DNA of 64,000 nt from Bacteroidales bacterium (GCA_017561155.1 JAFZDP010000001.1:41594-105593); one strand, 5' to 3'. Positions 45,626 to 55,111 are shown, counted from the first letter of the stretch. The notes: generated by a model not told the origin, from the letters alone. Program-made: numbers and translations.

Positions 45626-47329
45626 ATGAATGTTTTTTCTATTTTAGTAGGATTGTTGGAAATACTGGGGGCTTTGGGTATATTCCTCTACGGTATGAAA
45701 CTTATGAGCGACTCGCTTCAGAAAATAGCGGGCAACAAAATGCGTAACATCTTGTCGCGCATGACTTCGAAACCATTTAATGGTATATTAACGGGTGCTT
45801 TTGCCACCACAGTTATTCAATCGTCGAGTGCCACTATAGTGATGGTGGTTAGTTTTGTCAATGCCGGTTTGTTGTCGTTGGCAGGTGCTGTGGCTGTTAT
45901 TATGGGCGCCAACATTGGTACTACAATTACAGCATGGGTTATCTCGTTGTTGGGACTTAAATTTTCTATGGCCGACTTGGCTATACCTTTGGTGGCTATT
46001 GCCATACCATTTATATTTTCTAAACACAGCAAACGCAAATCGATAGGTGAATTGATAATAGGCTTTTCGCTACTGTTTCTTGGTATCGAGTTTATGAAAG
46101 CTGCCATGCCGGACATTAATCAATATCCTCATGTATTGGAGTTTATAGCACAATATTCCAATTATGGCTATGGTTCGATATTGTTGTTTGTGCTTATAGG
46201 TACAATACTTACTTTGGTAATGCAATCGTCGAGTGCCACTATGGCTATCACTTTGGTGATGTGTAGCCAAGGTTGGATTTCTTTCGAAGTGGGTGCTGCA
46301 ATGGTACTTGGCGAGAATATAGGTACTACCATTACAGCCAACCTTGCCGCTATGGTGGCCAACAATTCGGCAAAGAAGGCTGCTCTTTCGCATTTGGTGT
46401 TCAATATCATAGGTGTGATATGGATGCTAATAGTATTTTATCCGTTCACCAAACTTATTGCTTATATAACAGTCCAAATGGAAGGCACATCGCCATTTGT
46501 TGATGCTCTTGCAATACCTGTGGCATTATCGCTATTCCACTCTATATTCAATATCATAAACACTTCGCTATTGGTATGGTTTATACCGGGAATAATAAAG
46601 ATAGTGAATATGATTATCAAACCTGCCAAGGAAGAAGATGAAAGTTTCCGCCTACAATATATTCCTTCGGGATTGATGAACACATCGGAACTTGACATAC
46701 AAAGTGCTAAACAAGAAATAGAAACATTTTCAGAACGTGTGCTTAGAATGTACTCTTTCTTGCCGGAGTTGGATAAAACCAAAAACGAAAACGAATATCA
46801 AAAGATATTTGAACGCACTGCCAAGTATGAGGATATTACCGACCGTATGGAAATAGAAATTGCACGTTTCCTTACCAAGATATCTGAAGGAGAACTTAGC
46901 AACGAGGGCTCGCAAAAGATTAGTTCTATGCTTCGTATTATAGACAACCTTGAGAGCATAGGCGACTCTATCTACCAAATGGCTATACTTAAACAAAACC
47001 AAAAAACACAAAATGTTACTTTGGATAACGATTGTCGTGGCTATCTTGACAATATGTATGATATGGTAGGTAAAGCATTGGAAATAATGAATACCAACTT
47101 ACATAAAGACTATAAAAACATAACTTTGGACGACGCTAATGAGGCCGAAAAAGAAATTAATGCTTTGCGCGACTCGCTACGCAGTCATCATTTGGAATCT
47201 ATCAAAGCCGGTGCTTATTCGTATCAGGTAGGTACGGTATATAGTGGAATGTATGCCTTGTACGAAAAGATTGGCGACTTTGTAATAAATGTATCTGAAG
47301 CTGCTACCAATACCAAGAAGTTGGGATAA
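45626..47329 (+). CDS. Na/Pi cotransporter family protein with PhoU-like C-terminus
   Basis: Sodium-coupled phosphate transporter of the NptA/YjbB type, 567 aa. Residues about 5-325 hold eight to nine membrane segments, including two inverted copies of the QSSSAT motif (VIQSSSATIVMVVSFVNAG near residue 70 and VMQSSSATMAITLVM near 195) that form the transport site. From about residue 360 a cytoplasmic helical PhoU-like domain follows (KYEDITDRMEIEIARFLTKI). It is behind its own leader and 45 bases upstream of the sugar nucleotidyltransferase gene. Confidence 0.93.
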   Translation: MNVFSILVGLLEILGALGIFLYGMKLMSDSLQKIAGNKMRNILSRMTSKPFNGILTGAFATTVIQSSSATIVMVVSFVNAGLLSLAGAVAVIMGANIGTTITAWVISLLGLKFSMADLAIPLVAIAIPFIFSKHSKRKSIGELIIGFSLLFLGIEFMKAAMPDINQYPHVLEFIAQYSNYGYGSILLFVLIGTILTLVMQSSSATMAITLVMCSQGWISFEVGAAMVLGENIGTTITANLAAMVANNSAKKAALSHLVFNIIGVIWMLIVFYPFTKLIAYITVQMEGTSPFVDALAIPVALSLFHSIFNIINTSLLVWFIPGIIKIVNMIIKPAKEEDESFRLQYIPSGLMNTSELDIQSAKQEIETFSERVLRMYSFLPELDKTKNENEYQKIFERTAKYEDITDRMEIEIARFLTKISEGELSNEGSQKISSMLRIIDNLESIGDSIYQMAILKQNQKTQNVTLDNDCRGYLDNMYDMVGKALEIMNTNLHKDYKNITLDDANEAEKEINALRDSLRSHHLESIKAGAYSYQVGTVYSGMYALYEKIGDFVINVSEAATNTKKLG

Positions 47330-47373
47330 CAAATTCATCTCTTTAGAATATAAATATGGAGGATTGTAATACA

Positions 47374-48438
47374 ATGAAACAAAACTATTGCATTATAATG
47401 GCCGGAGGGATAGGAAGCCGTTTTTGGCCCCTTAGCAAGGACAACTATCCCAAACAATTTTTAGACATATTGGGAACCGGCAAAAGTTTTATACGCAGCA
47501 CTTTCGACAGATTTTTGCCGATAGTTCCTGCCGAAAACTTTTTGGTTGTCACCAATGCTGCATACAAAGATTTAGTATTGGAGCATCTGCCACAAATAAA
47601 AGCAGAACAAGTGCTTTGCGAACCTATGAGACGAAATACTGCTCCCTGCATTGCCTACGCCACATATCATATAATGGCAGAATGTAGCAATGCCAACATT
47701 GTGGTGACTCCTGCCGACCATTTGGTTACAAACGAAGTAGAGTTTCAAAACATAATATCAAAAGGTTTTGATTTTGTAAGTTCTGAAGAACAATCAGACT
47801 CGTTGCTTACAATAGGTATACGTCCAAGCCGTCCCGAAACAGGATATGGCTATATACAGGTTAACGATCGTAGCACTGCCGAAATAGGAAAGGTGGTAAA
47901 AGTAAAGAGTTTTACAGAGAAACCAAACCACGAAAAGGCAGTACAATTCCTATCCGAAGGCAACTACTTCTGGAATTCCGGAATATTCATTTGGTCGTTG
48001 AAAGGTATAAAAAATGCTTTCGATACATATTTGCCCGAAATAGTTTCGGTGTTCGATCAAGGTAAAGAAACATTCGGAACCGAACACGAACAAACATTTA
48101 TCAACAATAAGTTTGCCGACTGCCCAAACATCTCTATCGACTACGGAGTGATGGAAAAGTCGCCGAATACTTATACTATACCTGCCGATTTTGGTTGGAG
48201 CGACATTGGAACATGGGGATCATTGTTTACCCATGCTGCTAAAGATGACGACAACAACGCATGTAGTGGTAAGGCTGTTCTTGTTGACACTACAAACACT
48301 ATTGTGAACATACAAGAAGGTACAGAGGCCGTTGTGCAAGGTTTGGAAAACTATTTGGTAGCCTATCGCGATAATTCGCTACTTATATGCAAATTGCACG
48401 ATGAGCAGAAAATAAAAGAGTGGATAACAAAACTATAA
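47374..48438 (+). CDS. mannose-1-phosphate guanylyltransferase
   Basis: Makes GDP-mannose from GTP and mannose-1-phosphate, for glycan and fucose synthesis. The 354-aa protein begins MKQNYCIIMAGGIGSRFWP with the nucleotidyltransferase signature GGxGxRxWPLS, then PKQFLDIL, PADHLV, FTEKPNHEKA and WNSGIFIW. It lacks the C-terminal isomerase domain of the longer bifunctional forms. The frame is also open from ATG at 47356; 47374 is chosen because it matches family starts and GGAGGA lies 10 bases upstream, which is unusual for this organism. Confidence 0.93.
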   Translation: MKQNYCIIMAGGIGSRFWPLSKDNYPKQFLDILGTGKSFIRSTFDRFLPIVPAENFLVVTNAAYKDLVLEHLPQIKAEQVLCEPMRRNTAPCIAYATYHIMAECSNANIVVTPADHLVTNEVEFQNIISKGFDFVSSEEQSDSLLTIGIRPSRPETGYGYIQVNDRSTAEIGKVVKVKSFTEKPNHEKAVQFLSEGNYFWNSGIFIWSLKGIKNAFDTYLPEIVSVFDQGKETFGTEHEQTFINNKFADCPNISIDYGVMEKSPNTYTIPADFGWSDIGTWGSLFTHAAKDDDNNACSGKAVLVDTTNTIVNIQEGTEAVVQGLENYLVAYRDNSLLICKLHDEQKIKEWITKL

Positions 48439-48501
48439 ACACTTTAGAGATAAAATAAGCTACTATATACCAATACATTATTGCTTATCGTAAAAAATAT
48501 G

Positions 48502-48532
48502 TTGTCAATGTGAGAAAAATATAGTATCTTTG
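48502..48532 (+). promoter_or_regulatory. promoter of the CoA-transferase gene
   Basis: TTG (48502-48504), 20-base spacer, TATCTTTG (48525-48532), leaving a 122-base leader. Confidence 0.65.
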
Positions 48533-48654
48533 CACCTCGAAAGTAATATAGTTAGATATAAACCAATAAAACAAATCAACGGGTTCGGTTTGTTGGCATG
48601 GTTAAGAAAAAAGAATTATTGAACCCAAATTGAAACACAAATACAATATAATAT

Positions 48655-49962
48655 ATGGCAAAACTATATAATGCAGTTTCGGCTGAAGAAGCAGTAAAAG
48701 TAATAAAATCGGGCGACCACGTACATATCAGTTCTGTATCGTGTGCTCCAATGTGTTTGATTGAAGCTATGTGTGCACGTGGCGAACGTGGTGAACTTAA
48801 AGATGTTCATATTCACCATTTACACACAGAAGGCGAAGCTCCATACGTAGATCCAAAATTTGAAGGTGTATTTCAACACGATGCATTCTTTGTAGGAGCT
48901 AATGTTCGTAAAAGCGTACAACAAGGATATGCCGACTATATACCTGTATTCCTAAACGAAACAGCTCGCCTTTATCGCGACAACTATATAAAATGTAACG
49001 TAGCTCTTATCCAAGTAACTCCACCGGACGAATTCGGATACGTTTCTATGGGTCCATCTGTAGATGCTACTCTTGCTGCTGTTGAGAACGCTGACTATAC
49101 AATAGCAGTAATCAACAAATATGTACCTCGTACATTTGGCGATGGTCTTATTCACTTATCAAACATTGACATATTTGTAGAAAAAGACGAACCACTTGAA
49201 ACTGCAGCTCCCGGCCAACCATCAGAAGTTGAAAAAGCTATCGGACGCCACTGCGCTGAACTTATCGAAGATGGTGCTTGTCTTCAAATGGGTATAGGTT
49301 CTATTCCTAACGCTACTCTTTCTTGTCTTACAAACCACAAAGATCTAGGTGTTCACACCGAAATGTTCTCTGATGGTATATTAGAACTTGTAGAACGTGG
49401 TATTATAACCGGTGCTAACAAAGCTTTGGATAAATACAAAATGGTTTCTACATTCGTTATGGGTTCGCAAAAAACTTACGATTTCTTGCACAACAACCCT
49501 CGCGTTCTTATGAAAGACGTTGCTTATACAAACGACCCATTCATCATAGCTCAACAACCTAAAATGGTTTCTATCAACTCGGCTTTGCAAGTAGATATTA
49601 CAGGTCAAGTATGTGCTGACTCTTTAGGAACTAAATTCTACTCGGGTGTTGGTGGTCAGATAGACTTCATCTATGGTGCTTCTCGCTCTAAAGGTGGTAA
49701 AGCTATCATAGCTATGCCTTCTATTACTGCTAAAGGTATCAGCAAAATTGCTCCTACTTTGACTGAAGGTGCAGGTGTTGTTACAACAAGAAATCACATC
49801 CACTGGTTTGTAACAGAAAATGGTGCTGTTAATCTTTACGGAAAAACATTGCAAGAACGTGCTAAACTTATCATATCGATAGCCGATCCAAGTGCTCAAG
49901 AAGAGTTAGACAAAGCAGCTTTCGAACGTTTTGGTTCGCACTTCCACTTTGTTACAAAATAA
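48655..49962 (+). CDS. acetyl-CoA hydrolase/transferase family protein (4-hydroxybutyrate/butyrate CoA-transferase type)
   Basis: Class I CoA-transferase of the Cat1/AbfT type, 435 aa. AEEAVKVIKSGDHVHISS at the N-terminus, GDGLIHLSNIDIFVEKDEP, LQMGIGSIPNATLSCL and HTEMFSDGILELVERGII (with the catalytic Glu) are all present, as are the C-terminal GVGGQIDFIYGASRSKGGK and NHIHWFVTENGAVNLYGK. Members move CoA between acetate and succinate, butyrate or 4-hydroxybutyrate; the exact pair is not fixed by sequence, but a role in fermentation end-products is likely. It is a single gene with its own promoter, long leader and terminator. Its codon use is notably even and high-expression-like. Confidence 0.92.
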   Translation: MAKLYNAVSAEEAVKVIKSGDHVHISSVSCAPMCLIEAMCARGERGELKDVHIHHLHTEGEAPYVDPKFEGVFQHDAFFVGANVRKSVQQGYADYIPVFLNETARLYRDNYIKCNVALIQVTPPDEFGYVSMGPSVDATLAAVENADYTIAVINKYVPRTFGDGLIHLSNIDIFVEKDEPLETAAPGQPSEVEKAIGRHCAELIEDGACLQMGIGSIPNATLSCLTNHKDLGVHTEMFSDGILELVERGIITGANKALDKYKMVSTFVMGSQKTYDFLHNNPRVLMKDVAYTNDPFIIAQQPKMVSINSALQVDITGQVCADSLGTKFYSGVGGQIDFIYGASRSKGGKAIIAMPSITAKGISKIAPTLTEGAGVVTTRNHIHWFVTENGAVNLYGKTLQERAKLIISIADPSAQEELDKAAFERFGSHFHFVTK

Positions 49963-49982
49963 GAATAAGTAAACAAATATAT

Positions 49983-50018
49983 AAAACTGCAAGGTATCAA
50001 AAATCTTGCAGTTTTTTT
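49983..50018 (+). terminator. terminator of the CoA-transferase gene
   Basis: AAAACTGCAAG (49983-49993) pairs with CTTGCAGTTTT (from 50005), followed by a T-run. Confidence 0.88.
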
Positions 50019-50144
50019 ATATACGCACATTACATTACAGCGTAACAGCCATTATATATTTTAGAGTGTGGCAAGTGTACTGCAATTATTGTTGTTAAAA
50101 AACAGTGTATTGCAAATATTCTCGCTAAGTTTTGTGGCGAAATA

Positions 50145-50175
50145 TTGTACATTTGAAAAAAATGTTGTACATTTG
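50145..50175 (+). promoter_or_regulatory. tandem -7 boxes upstream of the marC-like gene
   Basis: TACATTTG occurs at 50148-50155 and again at 50168-50175, 20 bases apart. TTG (50145-50147) is 20 bases upstream of the second box. Confidence 0.6.
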
Positions 50176-50284
50176 CATTCCCATTGTTGCTATAGGCAAA
50201 CGATAATTGTACAATTATATAATTATTTTTGCCAACACAACAGCAACGATGTTTGTTAAACCAAATAAAAATAAATAATATAGT

Positions 50285-50887
50285 ATGTTTGCAGAAATAA
50301 ACTTTGTAGAAATAATCAGTGCCTTTGTTGTGCTTTTTGCCATAATTGATGTTACGGGGTCTATACCTGTATTTTTAAGTTTAAAAAATCAACAGAAGAG
50401 TGTCAAACCATGGCAGGCAAGTTTGGCATCGCTTATTCTTTTTGTTGTATTTTTCTATTCGGGCGATGCATTGCTGAAACTTTTCGGTGTCGATTCGGCA
50501 TCGTTTGCCGTGGCAGGTGCTTTGGTAATATTTATCCTTGCACTCGAGATGGTTCTTGGTATCGAGATTATTAAAAACGAAGGTGGTGGCAATGGAGCGT
50601 CTATAGTTCCTATTGCATTCCCACTCATAGCAGGTCCAGGTGCACTGACGGCGTTGCTTTCGTTGCGTGCCGACCATGCTGTAGTCAATATAATGATAGC
50701 CCTTGTTCTAAATATATTGTTTGCATTTATTGTATTGGCATCAATCGATAAAATAGAGAAGATATTAGGCAAAGCTACTATATTTATATTGCGTAAGTTT
50801 TTTGGAGTAATACTTTTGGCATTGGCTGTAAAAATGTTTGTAAGCAATATTTCGACAGTTATTGCCACTATCAATCCTCAACTATAA
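50285..50887 (+). CDS. MarC family membrane protein
   Basis: A 200-aa inner-membrane protein with six predicted segments. It has the family pattern FAIIDVTGSIPVFLSL in the first segment, FAVAGALVIFILALEMVLGI, and PIAFPLIAGPGALTALLSL in the second half. These glycine/proline motifs in two inverted halves define MarC/UPF0056. The family is widespread; its substrate is unknown, and the old link to antibiotic resistance has not been supported. It stands alone behind a tandem promoter. Confidence 0.92.
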   Translation: MFAEINFVEIISAFVVLFAIIDVTGSIPVFLSLKNQQKSVKPWQASLASLILFVVFFYSGDALLKLFGVDSASFAVAGALVIFILALEMVLGIEIIKNEGGGNGASIVPIAFPLIAGPGALTALLSLRADHAVVNIMIALVLNILFAFIVLASIDKIEKILGKATIFILRKFFGVILLALAVKMFVSNISTVIATINPQL

Positions 50888-50996
50888 AAGCATTGTTTCC
50901 GACAGAAAGTTGCCCTTATATGCTCTATAAAGAAAAAAAATGCCGTTAAATGAAAAAAATAGGACTTTGTAGGACAATTATTTCAAAAGATTTGCG

Positions 50997-51004
50997 TATC
51001 TTTG
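50997..51004 (+). promoter_or_regulatory. -7 box of the LysE-type gene
   Basis: TATCTTTG lies 55 bases before the chosen ATG. The frame is open up to a TTG inside this box, so that start was rejected. Confidence 0.6.
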
Positions 51005-51058
51005 CAAATTGTTTTAAAGACTATACTACATACTAATATATTAAATAACATTGATTTG

Positions 51059-51748
51059 ATGCTACAACATTGTCATATACTTGCTATAAATTTTGCCGAG
51101 TATGCCTCTACAATAGTAAAAGGTATAGGTTTTGGCATTACTTTATCTTTTATTGCAGGTCCCGCAATGTTTGCTCTTATTCAAACCAGCCTTTCCAATG
51201 GTTTCAAAGCAGGAGTGCATTTTGCATTGGGTATTTCTATCAGCGACATCGTTATGGTATTCCTTACCTTGTTGGGTTTTTCTTCGCTGATGGACAATTC
51301 ACAAAGCAAGCTGATACTCTCTGTTGCAGGTGGTATAGTGATGGTGTTTTTCGGAATATACACCTATATGAGAAAAACTGTAAAGAAAGACAGCAATATG
51401 GCTTCGGCTGTAGAGTTGCAAAAAAAGCCTTTCTATCTGCCATATATAGGTAAAGGTTTTTTATTTAATATTGCAAATCCTTCTGTTTGGGTATATTGGC
51501 TTATTCCGGTGGGTATAGCTTCGGCATTCCCTCAACGCGAACAAAGCTATATGTTTATGATAGCTCTGCTTGTAACAATACTGACTTTTGATATTCTTAA
51601 GTGTGCTATTTCTTACAAACTGAAAACAATTCTTACCCCTCAAGTTATACATGTAATCAATAAGATAGTGGGTGTTATATTGGTAGGTGTAGGTATATAC
51701 TTTATAATAGGCGAGTTTATCCCTCACGATACATTGCCACTACCATAA
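51059..51748 (+). CDS. LysE family translocator
   Basis: A 229-aa exporter of the LysE/RhtB superfamily with six membrane segments. Diagnostic residues: GFGITLSFIAGPAMFALIQTSLSNGFKAGVHFALGI near residues 21-57, then SDIVMVFLTLLGF and, in the second half, GFLFNIANPSVWVYWL. It probably exports amino acids or similar small metabolites; the substrate is unknown. The 89-aa membrane protein gene follows after 12 bases. Confidence 0.9.
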   Translation: MLQHCHILAINFAEYASTIVKGIGFGITLSFIAGPAMFALIQTSLSNGFKAGVHFALGISISDIVMVFLTLLGFSSLMDNSQSKLILSVAGGIVMVFFGIYTYMRKTVKKDSNMASAVELQKKPFYLPYIGKGFLFNIANPSVWVYWLIPVGIASAFPQREQSYMFMIALLVTILTFDILKCAISYKLKTILTPQVIHVINKIVGVILVGVGIYFIIGEFIPHDTLPLP

Positions 51749-51760
51749 TCATTATATATT

Positions 51761-52030
51761 ATGAAGAACGATAGTATAATTACAGGTATATTGGTAACAT
51801 TGGTAACCATTGCCATCTCGGTAGCGATAATAGCCGGAGTATTCTTTGTGTTGGGTTTATCGTATCAAGAATATTTCAAGATATTTATTTTGTCGTTTGT
51901 CGCTCCGGTGCTTTTGTTGCGATACTATACCAAGAAGCTGCGCCACATGCGAACAGCCATGGCAATGATGATAACACTTTTTATTACCATGATACCATTC
52001 CTAATCATATTAGTAAGAAGCAATCTTTAG
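51761..52030 (+). CDS. small membrane protein of unknown function
   Basis: An 89-aa protein with three hydrophobic stretches: ITGILVTLVTIAISVAIIAG (residues 7-26), FKIFILSFVAPVLLL (39-53) and MAMMITLFITMIPFLIILV (about 67-85), separated by a basic loop (RYYTKKLRHMR). It follows the LysE-type gene by 12 bases and precedes a terminator, so the two form an operon. I recognise no family. Confidence 0.75.
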   Translation: MKNDSIITGILVTLVTIAISVAIIAGVFFVLGLSYQEYFKIFILSFVAPVLLLRYYTKKLRHMRTAMAMMITLFITMIPFLIILVRSNL

Positions 52031-52040
52031 AGATTGTCCA

Positions 52041-52077
52041 CAAAAAGGGAAAACATTTCGGATGTGTCCCCTTTTTG
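52041..52077 (+). terminator. terminator of the LysE operon
   Basis: CAAAAAGGG (52041-52049) pairs with CCCTTTTTG (52069-52077). Confidence 0.75.
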
Positions 52078-52093
52078 TTTGCGTAGTTTTACA

Positions 52094-52288
52094 TTTACGT
52101 TATGTACATGCCGGTCTTTACGTTAGGATGATAGTCAGCTTTACGTTAGTTTGATAGTCATGTTTACGTTAGAATGGTGGTCCGCTATCGCCGATAGAAG
52201 ACTATGAACATAACGTAAAGACGAGGTGTTACCAAACGTAAAGGCAACCATACACCAAACGTAAATACTACCATACATATAATGTAAA
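52094..52288. repeat. perfectly mirrored array of eight 23-bp units around an 11-bp palindrome
   Basis: Left arm: four 23-bp units at 52094, 52117, 52140 and 52163, each beginning TTTACGTTA. Centre: TATCGCCGATA (52186-52196). Right arm: four inverted 23-bp units ending at 52219, 52242, 52265 and 52288, each ending in the complement (AACGTAAA or AATGTAAA). The arms are exactly 92 bp each. The 9-bp head of a unit is strongly conserved and the 14-bp rest is variable, with a weak GATAGTC. No open frame of coding character crosses it. It lies between two plus-strand genes. Confidence 0.9.
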
Positions 52289-52541
52289 TACAAATAATAC
52301 GCAGAATAGAGGAAACGTTGTTGCAATAGAAACCAATTTTCACTGTAAAGAAAAGGCGGTTTTTCTTTCATTTTTGCCGAAATCTTTCTATTTCTATAAC
52401 CTATCTTGAAAAAAATCGTATAAACAATCTTGTAGAAAGTGTATCCACAAATAATGGTGTTGCTATATATTTGTGGCTGTACGTCTTTCTTAGTTATACA
52501 TTTTGTTTTAAAAAGAATAAAAAGAAATAATTATACATATT

Positions 52542-53675
52542 ATGAAATACTACATTATATCAGGCGAAGCCTCCGGCGACCTACATGGTTCAAATCTTAT
52601 GAAAGCAATTATCCGTCAAGATCCCGAAGCAGAGATACGTTTTTGGGGTGGCGATTTAATGCAAAGTGTCGGTGGAACAATGGTAAAACATATAAAAGAC
52701 CTTGCTATAATGGGCTTTGTCGAAGTGGTGGCACATCTGCGTACCGTGCTTAACAACCTTAAGTTTTGCAAGCAGGATATTTTAAACTACAATCCCGATG
52801 CGGTTATTTTTATCGACTATCCGGGTTTCAACCTAAAAATAGCCAAGTTTACCCATAGTCATGGATTCAAAAATTTCTATTATATATCTCCGCAAGTGTG
52901 GGCATGGAAAAAAAATAGAATAAAAACTATGCGTAAAGTTTTGGATAAAATGTATGTGATACTGCCTTTCGAAAAACCATTTTACGACAAACATAATGTA
53001 GAAAATGTAGAGTATGTGGGGCACCCTTTGTTGGATGCCGTAGCCGACTTCAATACTACGAATAATTCCGATAACTTCCGCAAGCAGCACAACTTAGACG
53101 ACAGACCTATAATAGCTCTTATGCCTGGAAGCAGGAAGATGGAACTACGCAAAATGATGCCGGCAATGGCAGACCTGGCAAGCCGTCATCCAGAGTATAA
53201 TTTCGTCATTGCTGGCATGACATTGCTTGGCGATTCTTTTTATAAACCTTTTTTAACATCTAAAAATGTAACCTTAGTGTACAATCAAACGTATTTATTA
53301 CTACAATCGGCGTTCGCAGGTGTTATTACTTCGGGAACGGCAACACTGGAAGCAGCGTTGTTTCACTTGCCAGAAGTAGTTTGCTACAGAGCCAATGCTT
53401 TTACAGTAGCCATCGCAAAACGATTTGCCAAAGTAAAATACATATCGTTGGTAAATTTGATAGCAGACAAACCGGTTGTAAGGGAACTTATACAAAAAGA
53501 TTTAAACAAAAACACATTGGAAACAGAGTTTTCCAAAATAACAAAGGACAAAAACAACAGAATGACGATGATTGCGGAGTTTGAAAACATCGAGAAAAGG
53601 CTGGGAAGCCAAGGCGTTTCGGAGCGTACCGCAATATCCATTCTAAAAACATTAAGAAGGGACAAAAAACAATGA
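52542..53675 (+). CDS. lpxB: lipid-A-disaccharide synthase
   Basis: Joins UDP-2,3-diacylglucosamine and lipid X to form the lipid A disaccharide at the inner membrane. The 377-aa protein starts KYYIISGEASGDLHGSNLM (GEASGD motif) and has FIDYPGFNLKIAKF, YYISPQVWAWKKNRIK, YVGHPLLDAV, ALMPGSRKMEL and ITSGTATLEAALF, all typical of LpxB. It overlaps the SpoIID gene by 4 bases, so translation is coupled. The presence of lpxB shows a Gram-negative envelope. Confidence 0.96.
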   Translation: MKYYIISGEASGDLHGSNLMKAIIRQDPEAEIRFWGGDLMQSVGGTMVKHIKDLAIMGFVEVVAHLRTVLNNLKFCKQDILNYNPDAVIFIDYPGFNLKIAKFTHSHGFKNFYYISPQVWAWKKNRIKTMRKVLDKMYVILPFEKPFYDKHNVENVEYVGHPLLDAVADFNTTNNSDNFRKQHNLDDRPIIALMPGSRKMELRKMMPAMADLASRHPEYNFVIAGMTLLGDSFYKPFLTSKNVTLVYNQTYLLLQSAFAGVITSGTATLEAALFHLPEVVCYRANAFTVAIAKRFAKVKYISLVNLIADKPVVRELIQKDLNKNTLETEFSKITKDKNNRMTMIAEFENIEKRLGSQGVSERTAISILKTLRRDKKQ

Positions 53676-55111
53676 ACAAAAAGAATGCGTACATATTGAT
53701 AATGTTGCTTATACCATCAGTACTTTTTGCAGAAAAGGTAAAAGTAAGAGTATTTTCCACTGCAAAAATAACCTACACAAAGGTTTCTTTCGAAAATGCT
53801 TCGTACTCGTTGGTAGGGGACAATGTAGACACTATAGCATCTAACCTTAAACGTGGCGACTTTGTAGAGCTTACTCCTTTTGCAAAAGAAGTAGTGGTAT
53901 CGATAAACGGTCAAAAGAAAGGCAACTTTTCAAATGTAACATTCGTATCGTATCAAGATGATGCATATCTTTACATATCTCCAAAAGGAGAAAAACAACG
54001 TTCGTATGAAGATAATCTTATAGTTTCGGCTCTAAACAATAAATATCTACAACTTATAAACCATGTAGAATTTGAATCGTACATTGCCGGTGTGGCACAA
54101 TCTGAAATATATGGAAAACATTCAGACATATTCAGAATACAAGCCATAATATCTCGTACATGGGCTATGAGAAATATGGAAAAACACAAAGCTGATGGAT
54201 ACAACTTTTGCGACAACGTTCACTGTCAAGCATACTACAACCGCTGCATAAGAGAAGATATAAAACAAGCTGCCATAGCAAGCCTTAACGAAGTTCTTGT
54301 TGATGCTGAAGGTAATCTTATAGAAACTCCTTTCCACTCTAACTCCGGCGGACAAACTGCAAACTCTGAAGATGTATGGAAAGCCGAGATAGAATACCTA
54401 CGTTCGGTACAAGATACTTTCTCTTACGGAATGAAACAATCGGTATGGACAAAAGAATTTGCTACCGACAAATGGTTGAACTACTTTGCTAAAAATCATA
54501 AACTAAACATCAACAACGATAGCGTACGCAACGGACTTGTAAACTTTGTACAAGACGAACGCAAAGCAAAAATAATGGGTATTCCTCTTACCACTATCCG
54601 CAAAGATTGGAATTTGAAATCGACATTCTTCTCGGTATACTACTATGGTGACAAAGTGGTACTAGAAGGTAGAGGCTACGGACATGGAGTAGGACTAAGC
54701 CAAGAAGGTGCTATAAGAATGGTAGAACTTGGAATGAACTACAAAGATATCCTTACTCATTACTATACAGGTGCTCAAGTGGTAAGACTTGGTGGCGAAA
54801 TGCCTGAAGAACTAGAACAACCTGCTCTACAATTGGCATACAACCACAATACAAATGTCGAAAACAACAACAGCGAAAACGAAATGGTAAACCTTATAGC
54901 TAAAGCCAACACCTCTGCCGAAGCAGTTGAATACAAACGTCCAAGTCAAACTACTGCAAAAGTAGCTGAAACTGCAAAAGTCGACGAAACAAACAAAACA
55001 AAAAGAAGTAGTGATTTGGCTTCGAGAATGCTTTCGACAAAGAAACAATTAGAATCAGAATCGTCAAACAAAAATACAAACAATGAAAACGACTGGGTTT
55101 ATGAATGGTAA
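53672..55111 (+). CDS. SpoIID/LytB domain protein
   Basis: A 479-aa exported protein. Signal: MNKKNAYILIMLLIPSVLFA. Residues about 115-370 form a SpoIID/LytB domain: YIAGVAQSEIYGKHSDIFRIQAIISRTWAMRN, then FHSNSGGQTANSEDVW and GRGYGHGVGLSQEGAIRM. In sporulators SpoIID cleaves peptidoglycan stripped of stem peptides, and LytB enhances amidases; in Bacteroidetes the role is presumably wall remodelling. The C-terminal 100 residues are low-complexity, rich in Lys, Glu, Asn and Ser, ending DWVYEW. It overlaps lpxB by 4 bases and the thioredoxin gene by 11. Confidence 0.9.
   Translation: MNKKNAYILIMLLIPSVLFAEKVKVRVFSTAKITYTKVSFENASYSLVGDNVDTIASNLKRGDFVELTPFAKEVVVSINGQKKGNFSNVTFVSYQDDAYLYISPKGEKQRSYEDNLIVSALNNKYLQLINHVEFESYIAGVAQSEIYGKHSDIFRIQAIISRTWAMRNMEKHKADGYNFCDNVHCQAYYNRCIREDIKQAAIASLNEVLVDAEGNLIETPFHSNSGGQTANSEDVWKAEIEYLRSVQDTFSYGMKQSVWTKEFATDKWLNYFAKNHKLNINNDSVRNGLVNFVQDERKAKIMGIPLTTIRKDWNLKSTFFSVYYYGDKVVLEGRGYGHGVGLSQEGAIRMVELGMNYKDILTHYYTGAQVVRLGGEMPEELEQPALQLAYNHNTNVENNNSENEMVNLIAKANTSAEAVEYKRPSQTTAKVAETAKVDETNKTKRSSDLASRMLSTKKQLESESSNKNTNNENDWVYEW

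Noticed and set aside
51002..51058. Upstream TTG start for the LysE-type protein
   Set aside because: The TTG is part of the TATCTTTG promoter box, so it would not be in the transcript.
52094..52288. CRISPR array
   Set aside because: The period is 23 bp with only 9 conserved bases, the arms are inverted, and no cas genes are nearby; CRISPR repeats and spacers are each longer.
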